Origin: Actinomycetospora lutea
Lineage (GTDB): Bacteria > Actinomycetota > Actinomycetes > Mycobacteriales > Pseudonocardiaceae
Assembly: GCF_028737205.1 (NCBI RefSeq)
Contig: NZ_JAQZAL010000010.1
Span: forward strand, 124,001-188,000
DNA: 64,000 bases
Direction: 5' to 3'
Made by a program: the position numbers and the translations under genes. Positions 55,201-63,707 of the stretch are shown piece after piece. Numbering within the stretch: position 1 is the stretch's first letter; each line of letters starts with the position of its first letter. The notes below the pieces were generated by a model. It saw only the letters and a list, made by a program, of their open reading frames with translations, searched no databases and had not been told where the DNA came from.

Positions 55201-56092
55201 ACGCGAGGCGCGAGCTCCAGAACAGCGGTCCGGTCGGCGCGTAGGTGCCGTGGGCCGTCGGGTCCACCAGCTCGAGCCCGGGGCGGCCGAACACCAGCAG
55301 GACCACGGTCATGATCCCGAGGACCGCCGTCGTGACCACCGCCGCGATGAGCACGCTGACCACGAGCCGGACCTGGGTGCGCTGCTCGGAGCCGAGCCTC
55401 CCGGACCGCTGCCGCTGGGTCAGCGCGATCAGGCCCGCCCCGGGCACGACCGCGCCGAAGAACAGCACGCAGCTCACGGTGTGGGGCAGCAGCGCGGTGC
55501 CGAACCCGACCACGAGCAGCCCGACCGACCCGGCGGCGATCACGAGGCGCCCGGTGCCGGTCCGCGCGTCGACCCCGGGCCGGCCGGTGGGGTGCAGGAG
55601 CAGCGCCACCACGTAGGCCAGGCAGGCGACGGCGTGCAGGACGACCTGGTGCACCCCGCCGATCTCGATCCCGACCGCGTCGCGCGCGGCGGCCGCCGCG
55701 GCGTGCGCCTGCAGGTTGAACGCCCCCGCCGACCCGACCAGCGCGACGACCAGCCACCGCGCCACCCACCACCGCGGCGCGCGGCGCATGAGGGCCACGG
55801 CGAGCACGATCGCCGCGATCGACAGGACGTAGTCGACCAGCGCCTGCCCGGCGGGCTCGCTGCGGGCGGCCGCGTCGGCGATCGCCCGCGGCCAGGTCCC
55901 CGCGTCGGCGGCCGGATCGGCGAGCCCGGGGACGGAGGCGGCCAGGGCGATGACCGCGCCGAGCCCCAGCCAGACGAACGAGAACAGCGAGGTGAGGCCG
56001 AGCAGCAGCCCCCAGCCGAGGGTCGCGGGGCTCGGGCCCCCGGAGCGGGTGACGACACCCACCGTCTCCGCCCGTGCGGCCGTGGCGGTCAT
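52271..56092 (-). CDS. Sensor histidine kinase (NarL/LiaS type) with long C-terminal extension
   Basis: A 1273-residue membrane kinase. Residues 10-390 contain about ten hydrophobic segments; the DHp motif ERDLHDGAQHHLVSLRLGLG places the phospho-accepting His near 548, and the ATPase domain has an intact N box (LEAVNNARKHAPG), G1 (DDGPGFDP) and G2 (GKGMRNL). From about 840 to 980 the chain is a Glu/Pro/Asp/Ala low-complexity linker, and 1015-1273 is an additional helical domain that I do not recognise. It is the only kinase in this cluster with all active-site motifs. ATG overlaps the stop of the second kinase. Confidence 0.88.
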   Translation of the reverse strand: MTATAARAETVGVVTRSGGPSPATLGWGLLLGLTSLFSFVWLGLGAVIALAASVPGLADPAADAGTWPRAIADAAARSEPAGQALVDYVLSIAAIVLAVALMRRAPRWWVARWLVVALVGSAGAFNLQAHAAAAAARDAVGIEIGGVHQVVLHAVACLAYVVALLLHPTGRPGVDARTGTGRLVIAAGSVGLLVVGFGTALLPHTVSCVLFFGAVVPGAGLIALTQRQRSGRLGSEQRTQVRLVVSVLIAAVVTTAVLGIMTVVLLVFGRPGLELVDPTAHGTYAPTGPLFWSSRLASVAIPIAVLIAADRPRLWSAESRFGRGLALALLVVLAGGTVVSTEAALTGRLGSVPALVIAILVGAALYPVLSERIERTVDQLLYGRRPTPYSALAGIVALTGPGDEEGPDVAAIAEAVGAGLGARWCRLTVTRPGLRDRTYRWVAPGAEGSEGLGDSEDDADDGVEVTVSRGDERIGTLAVDRGAGAGLDAERRRLLGDIADSLTPVLEASRLGIDLERQLRAARAHAEHIAASRRQVVAEMDHERRTIERDLHDGAQHHLVSLRLGLGLVEHHVRAGRIDKARERLADALVRIATAESKLAETATGVSSLVLSERGIVPALAADFHGVHPPVTLSSELAEGRRFDTDVEAAVYFCCLEAVNNARKHAPGATVTVRFSESVTAAGPQLRFVVRDDGPGFDPAALGGGAGKGMRNLSARIVRAGGGISVDSAPGRGTTVEGHVPVAPADEAAAAAPVEPLSEDDATQVGPSLLDHRTLTLAALTERPPSKTAPVARPALPLRPAPVPPEQASAETEVVVVAGAARAPDGDAETARVATRGSTEVGDGAGGDERDTEAAADPDAEVGSGVEPEAEPEPVAEPDSESEAEGEPEAEAEPEPEPEPEPEPDDAEPSPEDAEPDAEPEDAEPEDAAEDAEPEDAAADAAGDEGAEPDAGPEDPGTPPVAAPGPRPMPVGPARETDGTPGPMPRGAPEPRREPVTALTPLAVVPGPRQPSRTVPMVRPPTAGQILLGQVRELLDEARTAWPGGPQAARIAEMRARLEGGLRLAVRSSVGPAPAPTLRAVLGEHLARGTVVVDDARPDGVVMLTDVGGPSQRPPLPHALVAAGTPQWSAAAVDRRLVARSEVLRARTAVEALDLFLRAAPRDPRSEHLRYRLEGLRIGNHALVEVELLARPPSLSPADQKRAERLWGGDGDAPHHRLGLPPDADRAALTEAIEAERRFWRLRLAHPASTRGLRIASEAALRTCDELRGRLGR

Positions 56093-57444
56093 CCGCGGTC
56101 CTGCGGGGAGGACTCGACGACGGGCTCCAGGTCGTCGGGGACCGAGGCGACCATCTGCAGGCGCTCGTGGTCACGTTCCACGTGGAGCCGGCCGCCGAGC
56201 GCGGCGAGCCGGTCGGCGTCCTCGGAGACCGCGGCCCGCAGCGCGTCGACGACCTCCGGGCCGCCGGAGACCACCGCGCCGACCCGGACCGCGAGCTGCC
56301 CGCCCTCGTGGGTCAGGACGGCCTCCACCGGGCCCTCGCCCGCGCAGGACGCGAGGTGGGTCAGGGCGGCCGCGGCCACGTAGTAGAGGCCGGACTCCAC
56401 TTCCCACGCCAGGCGCTCGGTGAGCCGGCCGACGACCGTGGTCGCCCGGGGCAGGTCGGCGGCCATCTCCTCGAGCGCGCCGACGGGGCCCTGCGCGGTG
56501 AGCACCGTCGGGTAGACGCCGCGCACGATCACCCGGAAGCGGTCGATGAGGTCCTCGAGCCCCTCGAGGGCGCGGGCGAGCGCGGGGCCGGCCGGGGCCG
56601 GGTCGTCGCTGTCCAGCGCGGCCCCGGCCTCGGCCAGCGCCGCGCGCAGCGCCTCGAGCCGGTCGGTGGTGACGTGCGCGAGCTCGGTGACCAGCCGGCG
56701 GCGCTCGGCGTCGCGGGCCCGCGTGAGGCGTCGGCGCGACTCGGTGAGCTCGCGGCCGAGGTCGTCGGCGCGCTGCACCCGCGCGGCGAGCCGGGCGTTG
56801 AGCCGCGCGCCGCGCACGAGCAGCCCCGCCCCGGCGGCGACGTCCCGCACGAGGCGGCGGTCGGCGGGCGTCACCGCCTGCCCGGGCTTCTCGAGCACGA
56901 GCACCGCGCGCAGCTCGTCGCCGGTGCGCACGGGCACGGCGTGGTCGACCTCGGGCCTCGCGAGCAGCGCGGCGAGGTCGGGCACCAGCACCTCGGGGCG
57001 GGCGGGATCGGCCTCGGCGGGGACCAGGCCGTGGTCGAGCGCGAGCCAGATCGACGCCCGGCGCGCGCGGGTGCCGTCGGCGAGCACCTGGGCGAGCCCG
57101 GCCAGCGCGGCCTCGAGCGACTCGGCGCTCGTGCGGGCGCCGGCCGCCGCGAGCGCCGCGTACGGCGAGGTCGGGCGGGGGTCGAGGCGGGTGGCGAGGC
57201 GCTCGAGGGCGGGCCCGGCGAGGCGCAGCACGACGACCGCCAGGACGGCGCCGAGGAACGGCGCCCACACCGCGGCGGTGTCGGGCGGCGTGAGGGCCGA
57301 CGCGACGGCCATGACCGCCCCGAGCACCACGACGACCACGCCCGCGGTGAGGAGCGGGCGCACCAGGTGGACACGCAGGGGCGCCGTGCCCACCGTCGTC
57401 GTGCCCGCCGTGCTGTCCGTGCTCACCGTGCTGTCCGCGCTCAC
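56089..57444 (-). CDS. Degenerate histidine-kinase-like protein (probable pseudokinase)
   Basis: A 451-residue protein with two N-terminal membrane helices (about 30-80), a GAF-like region (about 100-210) and a DHp/ATPase-like half. The DHp motif is altered: ERRRLVTELAHVTTDRL replaces the usual D-L-H-D-G-A-Q, moving the histidine one place, and no N box or DxGxG motif is seen. It is therefore probably not an active kinase but could dimerise with or regulate the neighbouring kinases. It overlaps the next gene by four bases. Confidence 0.8.
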   Translation of the reverse strand: MSADSTVSTDSTAGTTTVGTAPLRVHLVRPLLTAGVVVVVLGAVMAVASALTPPDTAAVWAPFLGAVLAVVVLRLAGPALERLATRLDPRPTSPYAALAAAGARTSAESLEAALAGLAQVLADGTRARRASIWLALDHGLVPAEADPARPEVLVPDLAALLARPEVDHAVPVRTGDELRAVLVLEKPGQAVTPADRRLVRDVAAGAGLLVRGARLNARLAARVQRADDLGRELTESRRRLTRARDAERRRLVTELAHVTTDRLEALRAALAEAGAALDSDDPAPAGPALARALEGLEDLIDRFRVIVRGVYPTVLTAQGPVGALEEMAADLPRATTVVGRLTERLAWEVESGLYYVAAAALTHLASCAGEGPVEAVLTHEGGQLAVRVGAVVSGGPEVVDALRAAVSEDADRLAALGGRLHVERDHERLQMVASVPDDLEPVVESSPQDRG

Positions 57445-57520
57445 CGTGCCCGGGCCTCCCCTCCGGCGCGAGGCTAGGGCGCCCGGGAGCCCCCGAACAG
57501 GCCCCGGAGCCCGGCCCGCG

Positions 57521-58186
57521 TCAGCCGTCCTCGCGCTGCGAGCGCAGGTAGGTGAGGACCGCGAGGACCCGCCGGTGGTGCGCGGCGGTGTCGGCCTGGA
57601 GCCCGAGCTTGTCGAAGATGTTGGCGATGTGCTTCTCGACCGCCTTGGGCGTGACGTAGAGCTGGCCGGCGATCCCGTTGTTCGACCGGCCCTCGGCCAT
57701 CAGCCGCAGCACGTCGACCTCGCGCTCGGACAGCGCGGAGATCAGGCCCGACCTGCCGCCCTGCGGCTTCTCCACGAGCCGCTTCGCGAGCACGGGCTCG
57801 ATGACGATCTCGCCGCCGTCGATGCGCTCGAGGGTGTCGGACAGGACGTCGACGCTGCCGACCTTCTCCTTGAGCCGGTAGCCGACGCGCTCGGTGCCGA
57901 TCCCGAGGATCCGCATGAGGTAGTGCGACTCGGCGTAGTGCGAGAGGAACAGCAGCCCCATGTCGGGGTGCAGCGCGCGGAGGCGCTCGGCGGCGGTGAG
58001 GCCGCCGTCGGGCTCGGGGGGCATCCGGATGTCGAGGATCGCCACGTCCACGGGCTCGGTGGCGAGCAGCCGGACGATCGCGTCGCCGTCGGCCACCGAG
58101 CCGACGATCTCGTGGCCCGCGGCCTCGAGCAGCATCTGGAGGCCCTCGCGGAAGAGGGCGCCGTCCTCGGCCAGGGCTACGCGCAC
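57521..58186 (-). CDS. NarL/LuxR-type response regulator
   Basis: A 221-residue regulator. The receiver has the acidic pair in ALAEDGALFREGL, the phospho-acceptor Asp52 in VAILDIRMPPE, Ser in LFLSHYAES and Lys in YRLKEKVGS. The C-terminal LuxR helix-turn-helix reads LSEREVDVLRLMAEGRSNNG and VTPKAVEKHIANIFDKLGL. It is the only response regulator in the cluster, so all three kinase-like proteins may act through it. GTG start overlaps the third kinase gene by ten bases. Confidence 0.93.
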   Translation of the reverse strand: MRVALAEDGALFREGLQMLLEAAGHEIVGSVADGDAIVRLLATEPVDVAILDIRMPPEPDGGLTAAERLRALHPDMGLLFLSHYAESHYLMRILGIGTERVGYRLKEKVGSVDVLSDTLERIDGGEIVIEPVLAKRLVEKPQGGRSGLISALSEREVDVLRLMAEGRSNNGIAGQLYVTPKAVEKHIANIFDKLGLQADTAAHHRRVLAVLTYLRSQREDG

Positions 58187-58932
58187 GGGATCCTCGCTGT
58201 CACGGACCCGGAGGGCCCCACGTCGGTGCGCCCGCCGAGCGAGCGCGCGGTCTCCTGCAGGCGCTCGGTGGCGCCCGGCTCCAGCCCGGTCACCGCGAGG
58301 ACCAGCTCGTCGCCCTCGCGGCTGATCGCCACCTCGACCGCGGGCGCGCCGACCGGCAGCGCCGCCAGGCACTCGGCGACCGCGAAGTACGTCGCGCCCT
58401 CGAGCGCGGCACCGAAGCGCTCGGAGTTGTCGACGATCGCAACCGGGGCGTCGGTGTGCTCGGCGACCTGGCGCAGCGCGGGCCCGAGGCCGGCCTCGTC
58501 CAGGAGCGGCGGGTAGAGCTTCCCGGCGAGGTTGCGCAGCTCCTCCAGGACGGCGTGCAGCTCGTCCTGGACGCCGGCGATGCCCTCGGCGAGCTCGGGG
58601 TCCTGGCAGCGGTGACCCATCAGGCCCAGGCGCAGGGCGAGCGCCGAGAGCCGCAGTGCGGGCCCGTCGTGCAGCTCGCGCTCGAGGCGCATGCGCTGGT
58701 GCCAGGGGCCGTCGGCGCCGACGCCGACGGTCGAGCTCCGCTCCGCTCCGTCTCCACCGGAGAGGACCGCGGGGAGCGAGTCCGGTGCCATGACGTCATG
58801 GTGCGGCCACGCGGCGTAGAGCGGGAAGGGTGCCCACCCGAGGACGAGGTGGGGTTTACCCCCCTTGCGCACCGGCCGCGACGACTGTCCGCAGTCGTTG
58901 GCGGCGGCCGCTCGATCCATCAGGGCAATCAC
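58177..58932 (-). CDS. Small histidine-kinase-like protein with degenerate ATPase domain
   Basis: A 251-residue protein without membrane helices. The DHp motif is intact (RLERELHDGPALRLSALALR), so it can in principle be phosphorylated. The ATPase region is poor: FAVAECLAALPVGAP replaces the N box and VTGLEPG replaces DxGxG. It may be phosphorylated by another kinase in the cluster. The GTG at 58932 is chosen because GGAAGGAAA lies six bases upstream; an ATG at 58791 would shorten it to 204 residues. Divergent from the Hsp70-propeller gene. Confidence 0.75.
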   Translation of the reverse strand: MIALMDRAAAANDCGQSSRPVRKGGKPHLVLGWAPFPLYAAWPHHDVMAPDSLPAVLSGGDGAERSSTVGVGADGPWHQRMRLERELHDGPALRLSALALRLGLMGHRCQDPELAEGIAGVQDELHAVLEELRNLAGKLYPPLLDEAGLGPALRQVAEHTDAPVAIVDNSERFGAALEGATYFAVAECLAALPVGAPAVEVAISREGDELVLAVTGLEPGATERLQETARSLGGRTDVGPSGSVTARIPCA

Positions 58933-58988
58933 TCGGCTTTCCTTCCCGTGACAGTTACCATGCGTAGCAATATCGGGGAGGCGGCCTG

Positions 58989-61583
58989 ATGTACAGCCTG
59001 GGTGTCGACATCGGGACGACATTCGTCGCCGCGGCGATCGCTCGGGACGACCAGGTCGAGATGGTCAGCCTCGGCGACCGGTCGGTCGCGACGCCGTCGG
59101 TGGTGTTCCTGCGCGAGGACGGGTCCCTGCTCACCGGCGACGCCGCCGCCCGCCGCGCCGTCAGCAACCCCGACCGCCAGGGCCGCGAGTTCAAGCGCCG
59201 CCTCGGCGACCCCACCCCGGTCATGCTCGGCGGCACGTCCCAGCCGGTGACCACGCTGCTCGCGGCCCTGCTGCGCGACGTCCTGACCAGCGTCGCCGAG
59301 ACCGAGGGCAGCAAGCCGGACCGGGTGGTGCTGACCCATCCGGCGAACTGGGGCCCGTTCCGCCGCGGCCTGTTCGAGGAGGTGCCGGCCCTCGCCGGGC
59401 TGGACAACCCGCCGACCGTCACCGAGCCCGTCGCCGCCGCGGCGCACTACGCGTCCTCCCACGCGCTGCGCGACGGCGAGGTCATCGCCGTCTACGACCT
59501 CGGCGGCGGCACGTTCGACGCCACCGTGCTGCGCGCCCGCGACGGCGGGGTGGAGATCCTCGGGTCGCCCGAGGGGATCGAGCGCCTCGGCGGCGTCGAC
59601 TTCGACGAGGCCGTCCTCGCCCACGTCAACCACGCCTCGGGCGGCATGCTCGACGACCTCGACCTGCGCGACCCGACCACCAGCGTCGCCCTGGCACGCC
59701 TGCGGCAGGACTGCGTGCTCGCCAAGGAGGCCCTGTCGGTCGACACCGAGACCGTGGTCCCGGTGTTCCTGCCCGGGCGGCACTTCGACGTGACGATCAC
59801 CCGGGCCGAGCTCGAGGACATGGTCCGGGCGCCGCTCGAGACCACCGTGACCGCGCTGTCCCGCACGCTGCGCTCGGCCCACGTCGACCCCTCCGAGCTC
59901 AGCGCCGTCCTGCTCGTCGGGGGCTCCTCGCGCATCCCGCTCGTCGCGGAGATGGTGGCCGCGGAGATCGGCCGCCCGACCGTCGTCGACACGCACCCGA
60001 AGTACGCCGTGGCGCTCGGCGCCGCGATCCTCGCGTCCGCGCTGCCCGACTCCTCGGGACGCCCGTACACCCCGCCCGCCGCGCCCTCCCGCACGGCGCC
60101 GCCCTCCGGGCCGATGCCCGCGGTCGGGCCCCCGTCGGGCGGCTTCCCCGGCCCCCGACCCGCGGGTGGTCCGCCGTACGGGCAGCAGGCGGCGACGGCC
60201 GCGCCTCCGCGCCCCGCGGCCGCACCGCCACCGCAGGCCCCGCAGCAGGCGCCCCCGACGGCCCCCGCCGCCGACGAGGGCCTGACCACCGCGTTCGTCC
60301 CCGACGCGCCCACCACACCGCCCGCCGAGGCGAGCACGATCGGCACGCGTGGGAGCGGCGGGAGCGGCAGCGGGCGTCCCCCGGGTCCCCCCGGTCGCGG
60401 TCCGGCCCGCCACGAGCCCGCCGACGACGACGCGCCGACCGGCCCGGTCGCGCTGGGTCGCCCGACGGGGGCCGGCGCGGGCGGCCCGCCACCCCCCGGG
60501 GTCCCGCCGGGCACCGACACGGCGCGCCCGCGGCGGCGCCTCGTCGCCGTGGTCGCCGGGGTGCTGGCGCTGGCCCTGGTCACGGGCATCGGCGTCGCCG
60601 GCGTCCGGCTGCTGGGCGGGACCACCCCGCAGGAGGAGGCGGCCGAGGCGCCGCCGCCGGTCGAGGTCGTCGCGAGCGTCCCGATCCCCACGCTGGGCAC
60701 GCCGGTCCCGGCCGGCCAGACGCCCGGGTACGCGCAGGTCTCGCCGAACGGCCGCCTGGTCTACGTCGCCAACCGGGCCGCGGGCGTCGTCACCGTCGTC
60801 GACACCTCGGTGAACGCGGTGACGGCCACGATCCCGATCACCTCCGGGCCCCCGCAGTACCTCACCTTCGCGCCGGACGGGAAGCGCGTCTACGTCAGCG
60901 TCTTCGACGACGCCCGCACGATCGCCGCGGTCTCGGTGCTCGACACCACGACCAACCAGGTCGTCGCCACCATCCCCGTGCAGACGCGGCCGTTCGCCGC
61001 GGCGGTCTCGCCCGACGGCGCCCGCCTGTGGGTGCCCAACCACGACTCGGGCTCGGTCTCGGTCATCGACACGGCGTCGAACACCCTGATCCGGGACGTG
61101 AAGGTGGCCCCGAACCCGCACTGGGTCGAGTTCTCCCGCGACGGCACGCGGGCCTACACGCCCAACCACGAGTCGAACCTGATCACCGTGCTGGACACCG
61201 CGACCTACGGGGTGATCGCGGAGGTCCGGGTCGGCACCAGCCCGCACAGCGTGGCCGTGAACCCGGTCCGGCCGCTGCTCGCCAACGTGAACTACGACAG
61301 CGACAACGTCACGGTCATCGACACGACCACCGACACGCTCGTCGCGACGATCCCGGTGGGGGACAACCCGCAGGAGATCACCTGGGCCCCCGACGGGCGC
61401 TTCGCCTACGTCGCGAACAACAAGAGCAACTCCGTGTCGGTGATCGACGCGCAGACCCTGGCCGTCACCGCGACCCTGCCGACCCCGGCGGGCCCGAGCA
61501 GCGTGACCGTCACACCGGACGGGCGCACCGGCTACGTCTCGACGATCCAGGGCGGCGTGCTCGCGGTGCTGAACCTGTCCTGA
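58989..61583 (+). CDS. Hsp70-family ATPase fused to a membrane anchor and YVTN beta-propeller
   Basis: An 864-residue protein. Residues 1-360 are an actin/Hsp70-type ATPase domain with phosphate-1 motif LGVDIGTTFVAAAIA, phosphate-2 IAVYDLGGGTFDATVL and adenosine motif LLVGGSSRIPLVAEM. The Hsp70 peptide-binding domain is missing; instead there is a Pro/Gly/Ala linker (360-510), one membrane helix (about 517-537) and a beta-propeller of YVTN repeats (570-864; YVANRAAGVVTVVDTSVNAV type). The topology places the ATPase inside and the propeller outside. The ATG has GGGGAGG nearby. It is divergent from the kinase cluster and could be part of its sensing system. Confidence 0.87.
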   Translation: MYSLGVDIGTTFVAAAIARDDQVEMVSLGDRSVATPSVVFLREDGSLLTGDAAARRAVSNPDRQGREFKRRLGDPTPVMLGGTSQPVTTLLAALLRDVLTSVAETEGSKPDRVVLTHPANWGPFRRGLFEEVPALAGLDNPPTVTEPVAAAAHYASSHALRDGEVIAVYDLGGGTFDATVLRARDGGVEILGSPEGIERLGGVDFDEAVLAHVNHASGGMLDDLDLRDPTTSVALARLRQDCVLAKEALSVDTETVVPVFLPGRHFDVTITRAELEDMVRAPLETTVTALSRTLRSAHVDPSELSAVLLVGGSSRIPLVAEMVAAEIGRPTVVDTHPKYAVALGAAILASALPDSSGRPYTPPAAPSRTAPPSGPMPAVGPPSGGFPGPRPAGGPPYGQQAATAAPPRPAAAPPPQAPQQAPPTAPAADEGLTTAFVPDAPTTPPAEASTIGTRGSGGSGSGRPPGPPGRGPARHEPADDDAPTGPVALGRPTGAGAGGPPPPGVPPGTDTARPRRRLVAVVAGVLALALVTGIGVAGVRLLGGTTPQEEAAEAPPPVEVVASVPIPTLGTPVPAGQTPGYAQVSPNGRLVYVANRAAGVVTVVDTSVNAVTATIPITSGPPQYLTFAPDGKRVYVSVFDDARTIAAVSVLDTTTNQVVATIPVQTRPFAAAVSPDGARLWVPNHDSGSVSVIDTASNTLIRDVKVAPNPHWVEFSRDGTRAYTPNHESNLITVLDTATYGVIAEVRVGTSPHSVAVNPVRPLLANVNYDSDNVTVIDTTTDTLVATIPVGDNPQEITWAPDGRFAYVANNKSNSVSVIDAQTLAVTATLPTPAGPSSVTVTPDGRTGYVSTIQGGVLAVLNLS

Positions 61584-61588
61584 GGGCC

Positions 61589-61858
61589 TCACACGCCGGT
61601 CAGCAGCGCGCGACCGGCCGGGGTCAGGTCGGGCGAGCCGCACGACGCGCCGCGGATGAGGCCGGCGGCCCGCAGGCGCGCGCCGGCGAACTGGTCGGCG
61701 CAGCAGCAGCCGTCGACCACCAGCGCGAAGCCGGCGCCCGGGGCGACGGCCACGCGGCCGGCGGCGATCGCGGCGAGGACCGCGCGGTCGCGACCGGTCA
61801 CGGCGATCGCCGACGCGGTGGTGGCGGTGGGGCGCTCGAGGGTCGCGGTGCTGCTCAT
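61589..61858 (-). CDS. Small cysteine-containing hypothetical protein
   Basis: An 89-residue protein. Its centre has the motif DGCCCADQFAGARLRAAGLI followed by one more Cys (GASCG), which might bind a metal. The C-terminus SPDLTPAGRALLTGV resembles a winged-helix wing. No family recognised. ATG at 61858. Possibly linked to the aminotransferase gene upstream, though two hairpins lie between. Confidence 0.55.
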   Translation of the reverse strand: MSSTATLERPTATTASAIAVTGRDRAVLAAIAAGRVAVAPGAGFALVVDGCCCADQFAGARLRAAGLIRGASCGSPDLTPAGRALLTGV

Positions 61859-61970
61859 GACGGGCTCCGGGTCGCGGTGTGGCGTGGGTCTCTCCGACAC
61901 CACGAGCCTGCTCCGCGGCGGGCGCCGTCAGGAGGAGGCGCGCCCTACGACGCCCGGGGAGGACCCGCCG

Positions 61971-61993
61971 CCGGGGGTGGGGTCCACCCCCGG
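61971..61993 (-). terminator. Hairpin after the aminotransferase gene (distal)
   Basis: CCGGGGGTGG-ggt-CCACCCCCGG is a perfect 10-bp stem with a three-base loop, distal member of a tandem pair. Confidence 0.65.
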
Positions 61994-62003
61994 GAACGCG
62001 CGA

Positions 62004-62032
62004 GGGCACCACCGCCGCCGGCGGTGGTGCCC
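62004..62032 (-). terminator. Terminator hairpin after the aminotransferase gene (proximal)
   Basis: GGGCACCACCGCC-gcc-GGCGGTGGTGCCC is a perfect 13-bp stem with a three-base loop, 14 bases beyond the aminotransferase stop on the minus strand. Confidence 0.8.
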
Positions 62033-62045
62033 TGGCTGCTCGCGG

Positions 62046-63446
62046 TCAGGCGGCGGCCGACGCCTCCCGGCCCAGGGCCGCGCGGACGGCGTCCACGAGG
62101 ATCGAGCAGGCGAGGTCGATCTGCTCGGCCGTGACGGTGAGCGGCGGGAGCATCCGCACCACGCAGTCGTCGCGGCCGCCGAGCTCGACGATGAGGCCGG
62201 CGCGCAGGGCGCGGGCCTGGACGTCCTGGGCCAGCGCCGTCACCGAGCGCCCGTCGGCGGGCGGGGCGAGCTCGATGCCGAGCATGAGGCCGAGACCGCG
62301 GACCTCGACGACGGCGGGGTCCGCGGCGAGCTCCGCGAGGCGGGCGAAGACCTGGGCGCTGCGCTCGCGGACGTTGGCGAGGACGTCGTCGCGCTCGACG
62401 ATGCGGATCGTCTCGACGCCGGCGGCGAAGGCGAGCTGGTTGCCGCGGAACGTGCCGCTGTGGGCGCCGGGCGCCCAGACGTCCAGGGACTCGTCGTACA
62501 TGATGATCGCGACGGGCTGCCCCATGCCGGACAGCGCCTTCGAGGCGACCACGACGTCGGGCTCGATGCCGTACTGCTCGAAGGCCCACCAGGTGCCGGT
62601 GCGCCCGCAGCCGGTCTGGACCTCGTCGACGATGAGCGGGACGCCGAGCTCGCGGGTCAGCGCCCGGACGCGCTGCACGAACTCCCGGCGGGCCGGGATG
62701 ACCCCACCCTCGCCCTGCACCAGCTCCATGATCACCGCCGCCGGGAGCGCCACGCCGCCGTTGGCGTCGTTGAGCGCCCGCTCGAGCAGGGCCACGCAGT
62801 TGGTCTGGCAGCTCGCGGGGTCCAGCGCCAGCGGGCAGCGGCTGCAGGAGCTGAACGGGAAGAACTGCACCCCGGGCATCCCGTTCTGGATCGGTCGCTT
62901 CTGCGCGACCAGGCCGGTCATCGCCATGGCGGCGTGCGTGCTGCCGTGGAAGCCGCCCTGGAAGGACACGATGTCGCCGCGCCCGGTGGCGGTCTTGCAG
63001 AGCTTGATCGCGGCGTCCACGGCGTTCGCGCCGGTGGGCCCGCAGAACTGGATGCGCATCCGGTCGCGCATGCCCGCGGGCAGCATCGCGAGCTGGGCCT
63101 CGGTGAAGGCGTCCTTGGCCGGGGTGGCCATGTCGAGGCCGTGGGTGAAGGTGCCCATCTGCTCGACGGCCGCGGCCACGAGCTCGGGGTGGTTGTGCCC
63201 GAGGGAGAGCACGCCGGCGCCCGAGAGGAAGTCGAGGAACACGTTGCCGTCGACGTCGCGGACCCAGCTGCCGGCGCCCTCGGCGACCGCGAACGGGAAG
63301 TGGCGCGGATAGGCCCGCGCGTTGGACTCCCGCTCGCGTTGCCGGGCGAGCAGCTCCTCGGAGCGGGGCCCGGGCAACGGGCCGCCGACCCGGGGCGCCG
63401 TGGTGTCGCGCAGCGCGGGGGTGATGGGGGTGACGGTGGCGTTCAC
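62046..63446 (-). CDS. Class III aminotransferase, diaminobutyrate--2-oxoglutarate transaminase type
   Basis: A 466-residue PLP enzyme. [20 protein letters not shown] and [20 protein letters not shown] are cofactor-phosphate and substrate-region motifs, [20 protein letters not shown] contains the PLP-contacting Asp, and [19 protein letters not shown] has the Schiff-base Lys. The pattern fits diaminobutyrate aminotransferases (EctB/RhbA-like), which convert aspartate semialdehyde to 2,4-diaminobutyrate. The aspartate kinase upstream on the same strand supports that pathway. The GTG start has GGAG upstream. Confidence 0.85.
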   Translation of the reverse strand: MNATVTPITPALRDTTAPRVGGPLPGPRSEELLARQRERESNARAYPRHFPFAVAEGAGSWVRDVDGNVFLDFLSGAGVLSLGHNHPELVAAAVEQMGTFTHGLDMATPAKDAFTEAQLAMLPAGMRDRMRIQFCGPTGANAVDAAIKLCKTATGRGDIVSFQGGFHGSTHAAMAMTGLVAQKRPIQNGMPGVQFFPFSSCSRCPLALDPASCQTNCVALLERALNDANGGVALPAAVIMELVQGEGGVIPARREFVQRVRALTRELGVPLIVDEVQTGCGRTGTWWAFEQYGIEPDVVVASKALSGMGQPVAIIMYDESLDVWAPGAHSGTFRGNQLAFAAGVETIRIVERDDVLANVRERSAQVFARLAELAADPAVVEVRGLGLMLGIELAPPADGRSVTALAQDVQARALRAGLIVELGGRDDCVVRMLPPLTVTAEQIDLACSILVDAVRAALGREASAAA

Positions 63447-63658
63447 TTCGGCTCCTGAGGGTTCGCGCGGGGTCGCGGTGCTGCTGATGAGCCTGCTGCG
63501 CCGGCGCGGTGCCGAGAATCGCGCTCGCCCCCGTGCCCGCGGTGCAGACCCGCCGGCGCGGGGTAGGGCGCGCCCCCGGGGCGGTCGCGGAGGTCCTGAG
63601 CGAAGGGCACCGTCGGTCGCGCAGATGGGCGAGGGGCGCCCTGCCCCGGAACGCGCCT

Positions 63659-63693
63659 CGGCCCCGGCCGCGCTCGGGGCGCGACCGGGGCCG
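63659..63693 (-). terminator. Terminator hairpin after the aspartate kinase gene
   Basis: CGGCCCCGG and CCGGGGCCG enclose a nested CGCGC-tcggg-GCGCG, giving 14 base pairs with one c/a mismatch, 15 bases after the gene's stop. Confidence 0.75.
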
Positions 63694-63707
63694 GTGGGCG
63701 GCGGTCG

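Noticed and set aside
62046-63446. Calling the aminotransferase ectB as part of an ectoine cluster
   Set aside because: No ectA, ectC or ectD is inside the window and the downstream gene is unrelated, so the symbol would overstate the evidence.
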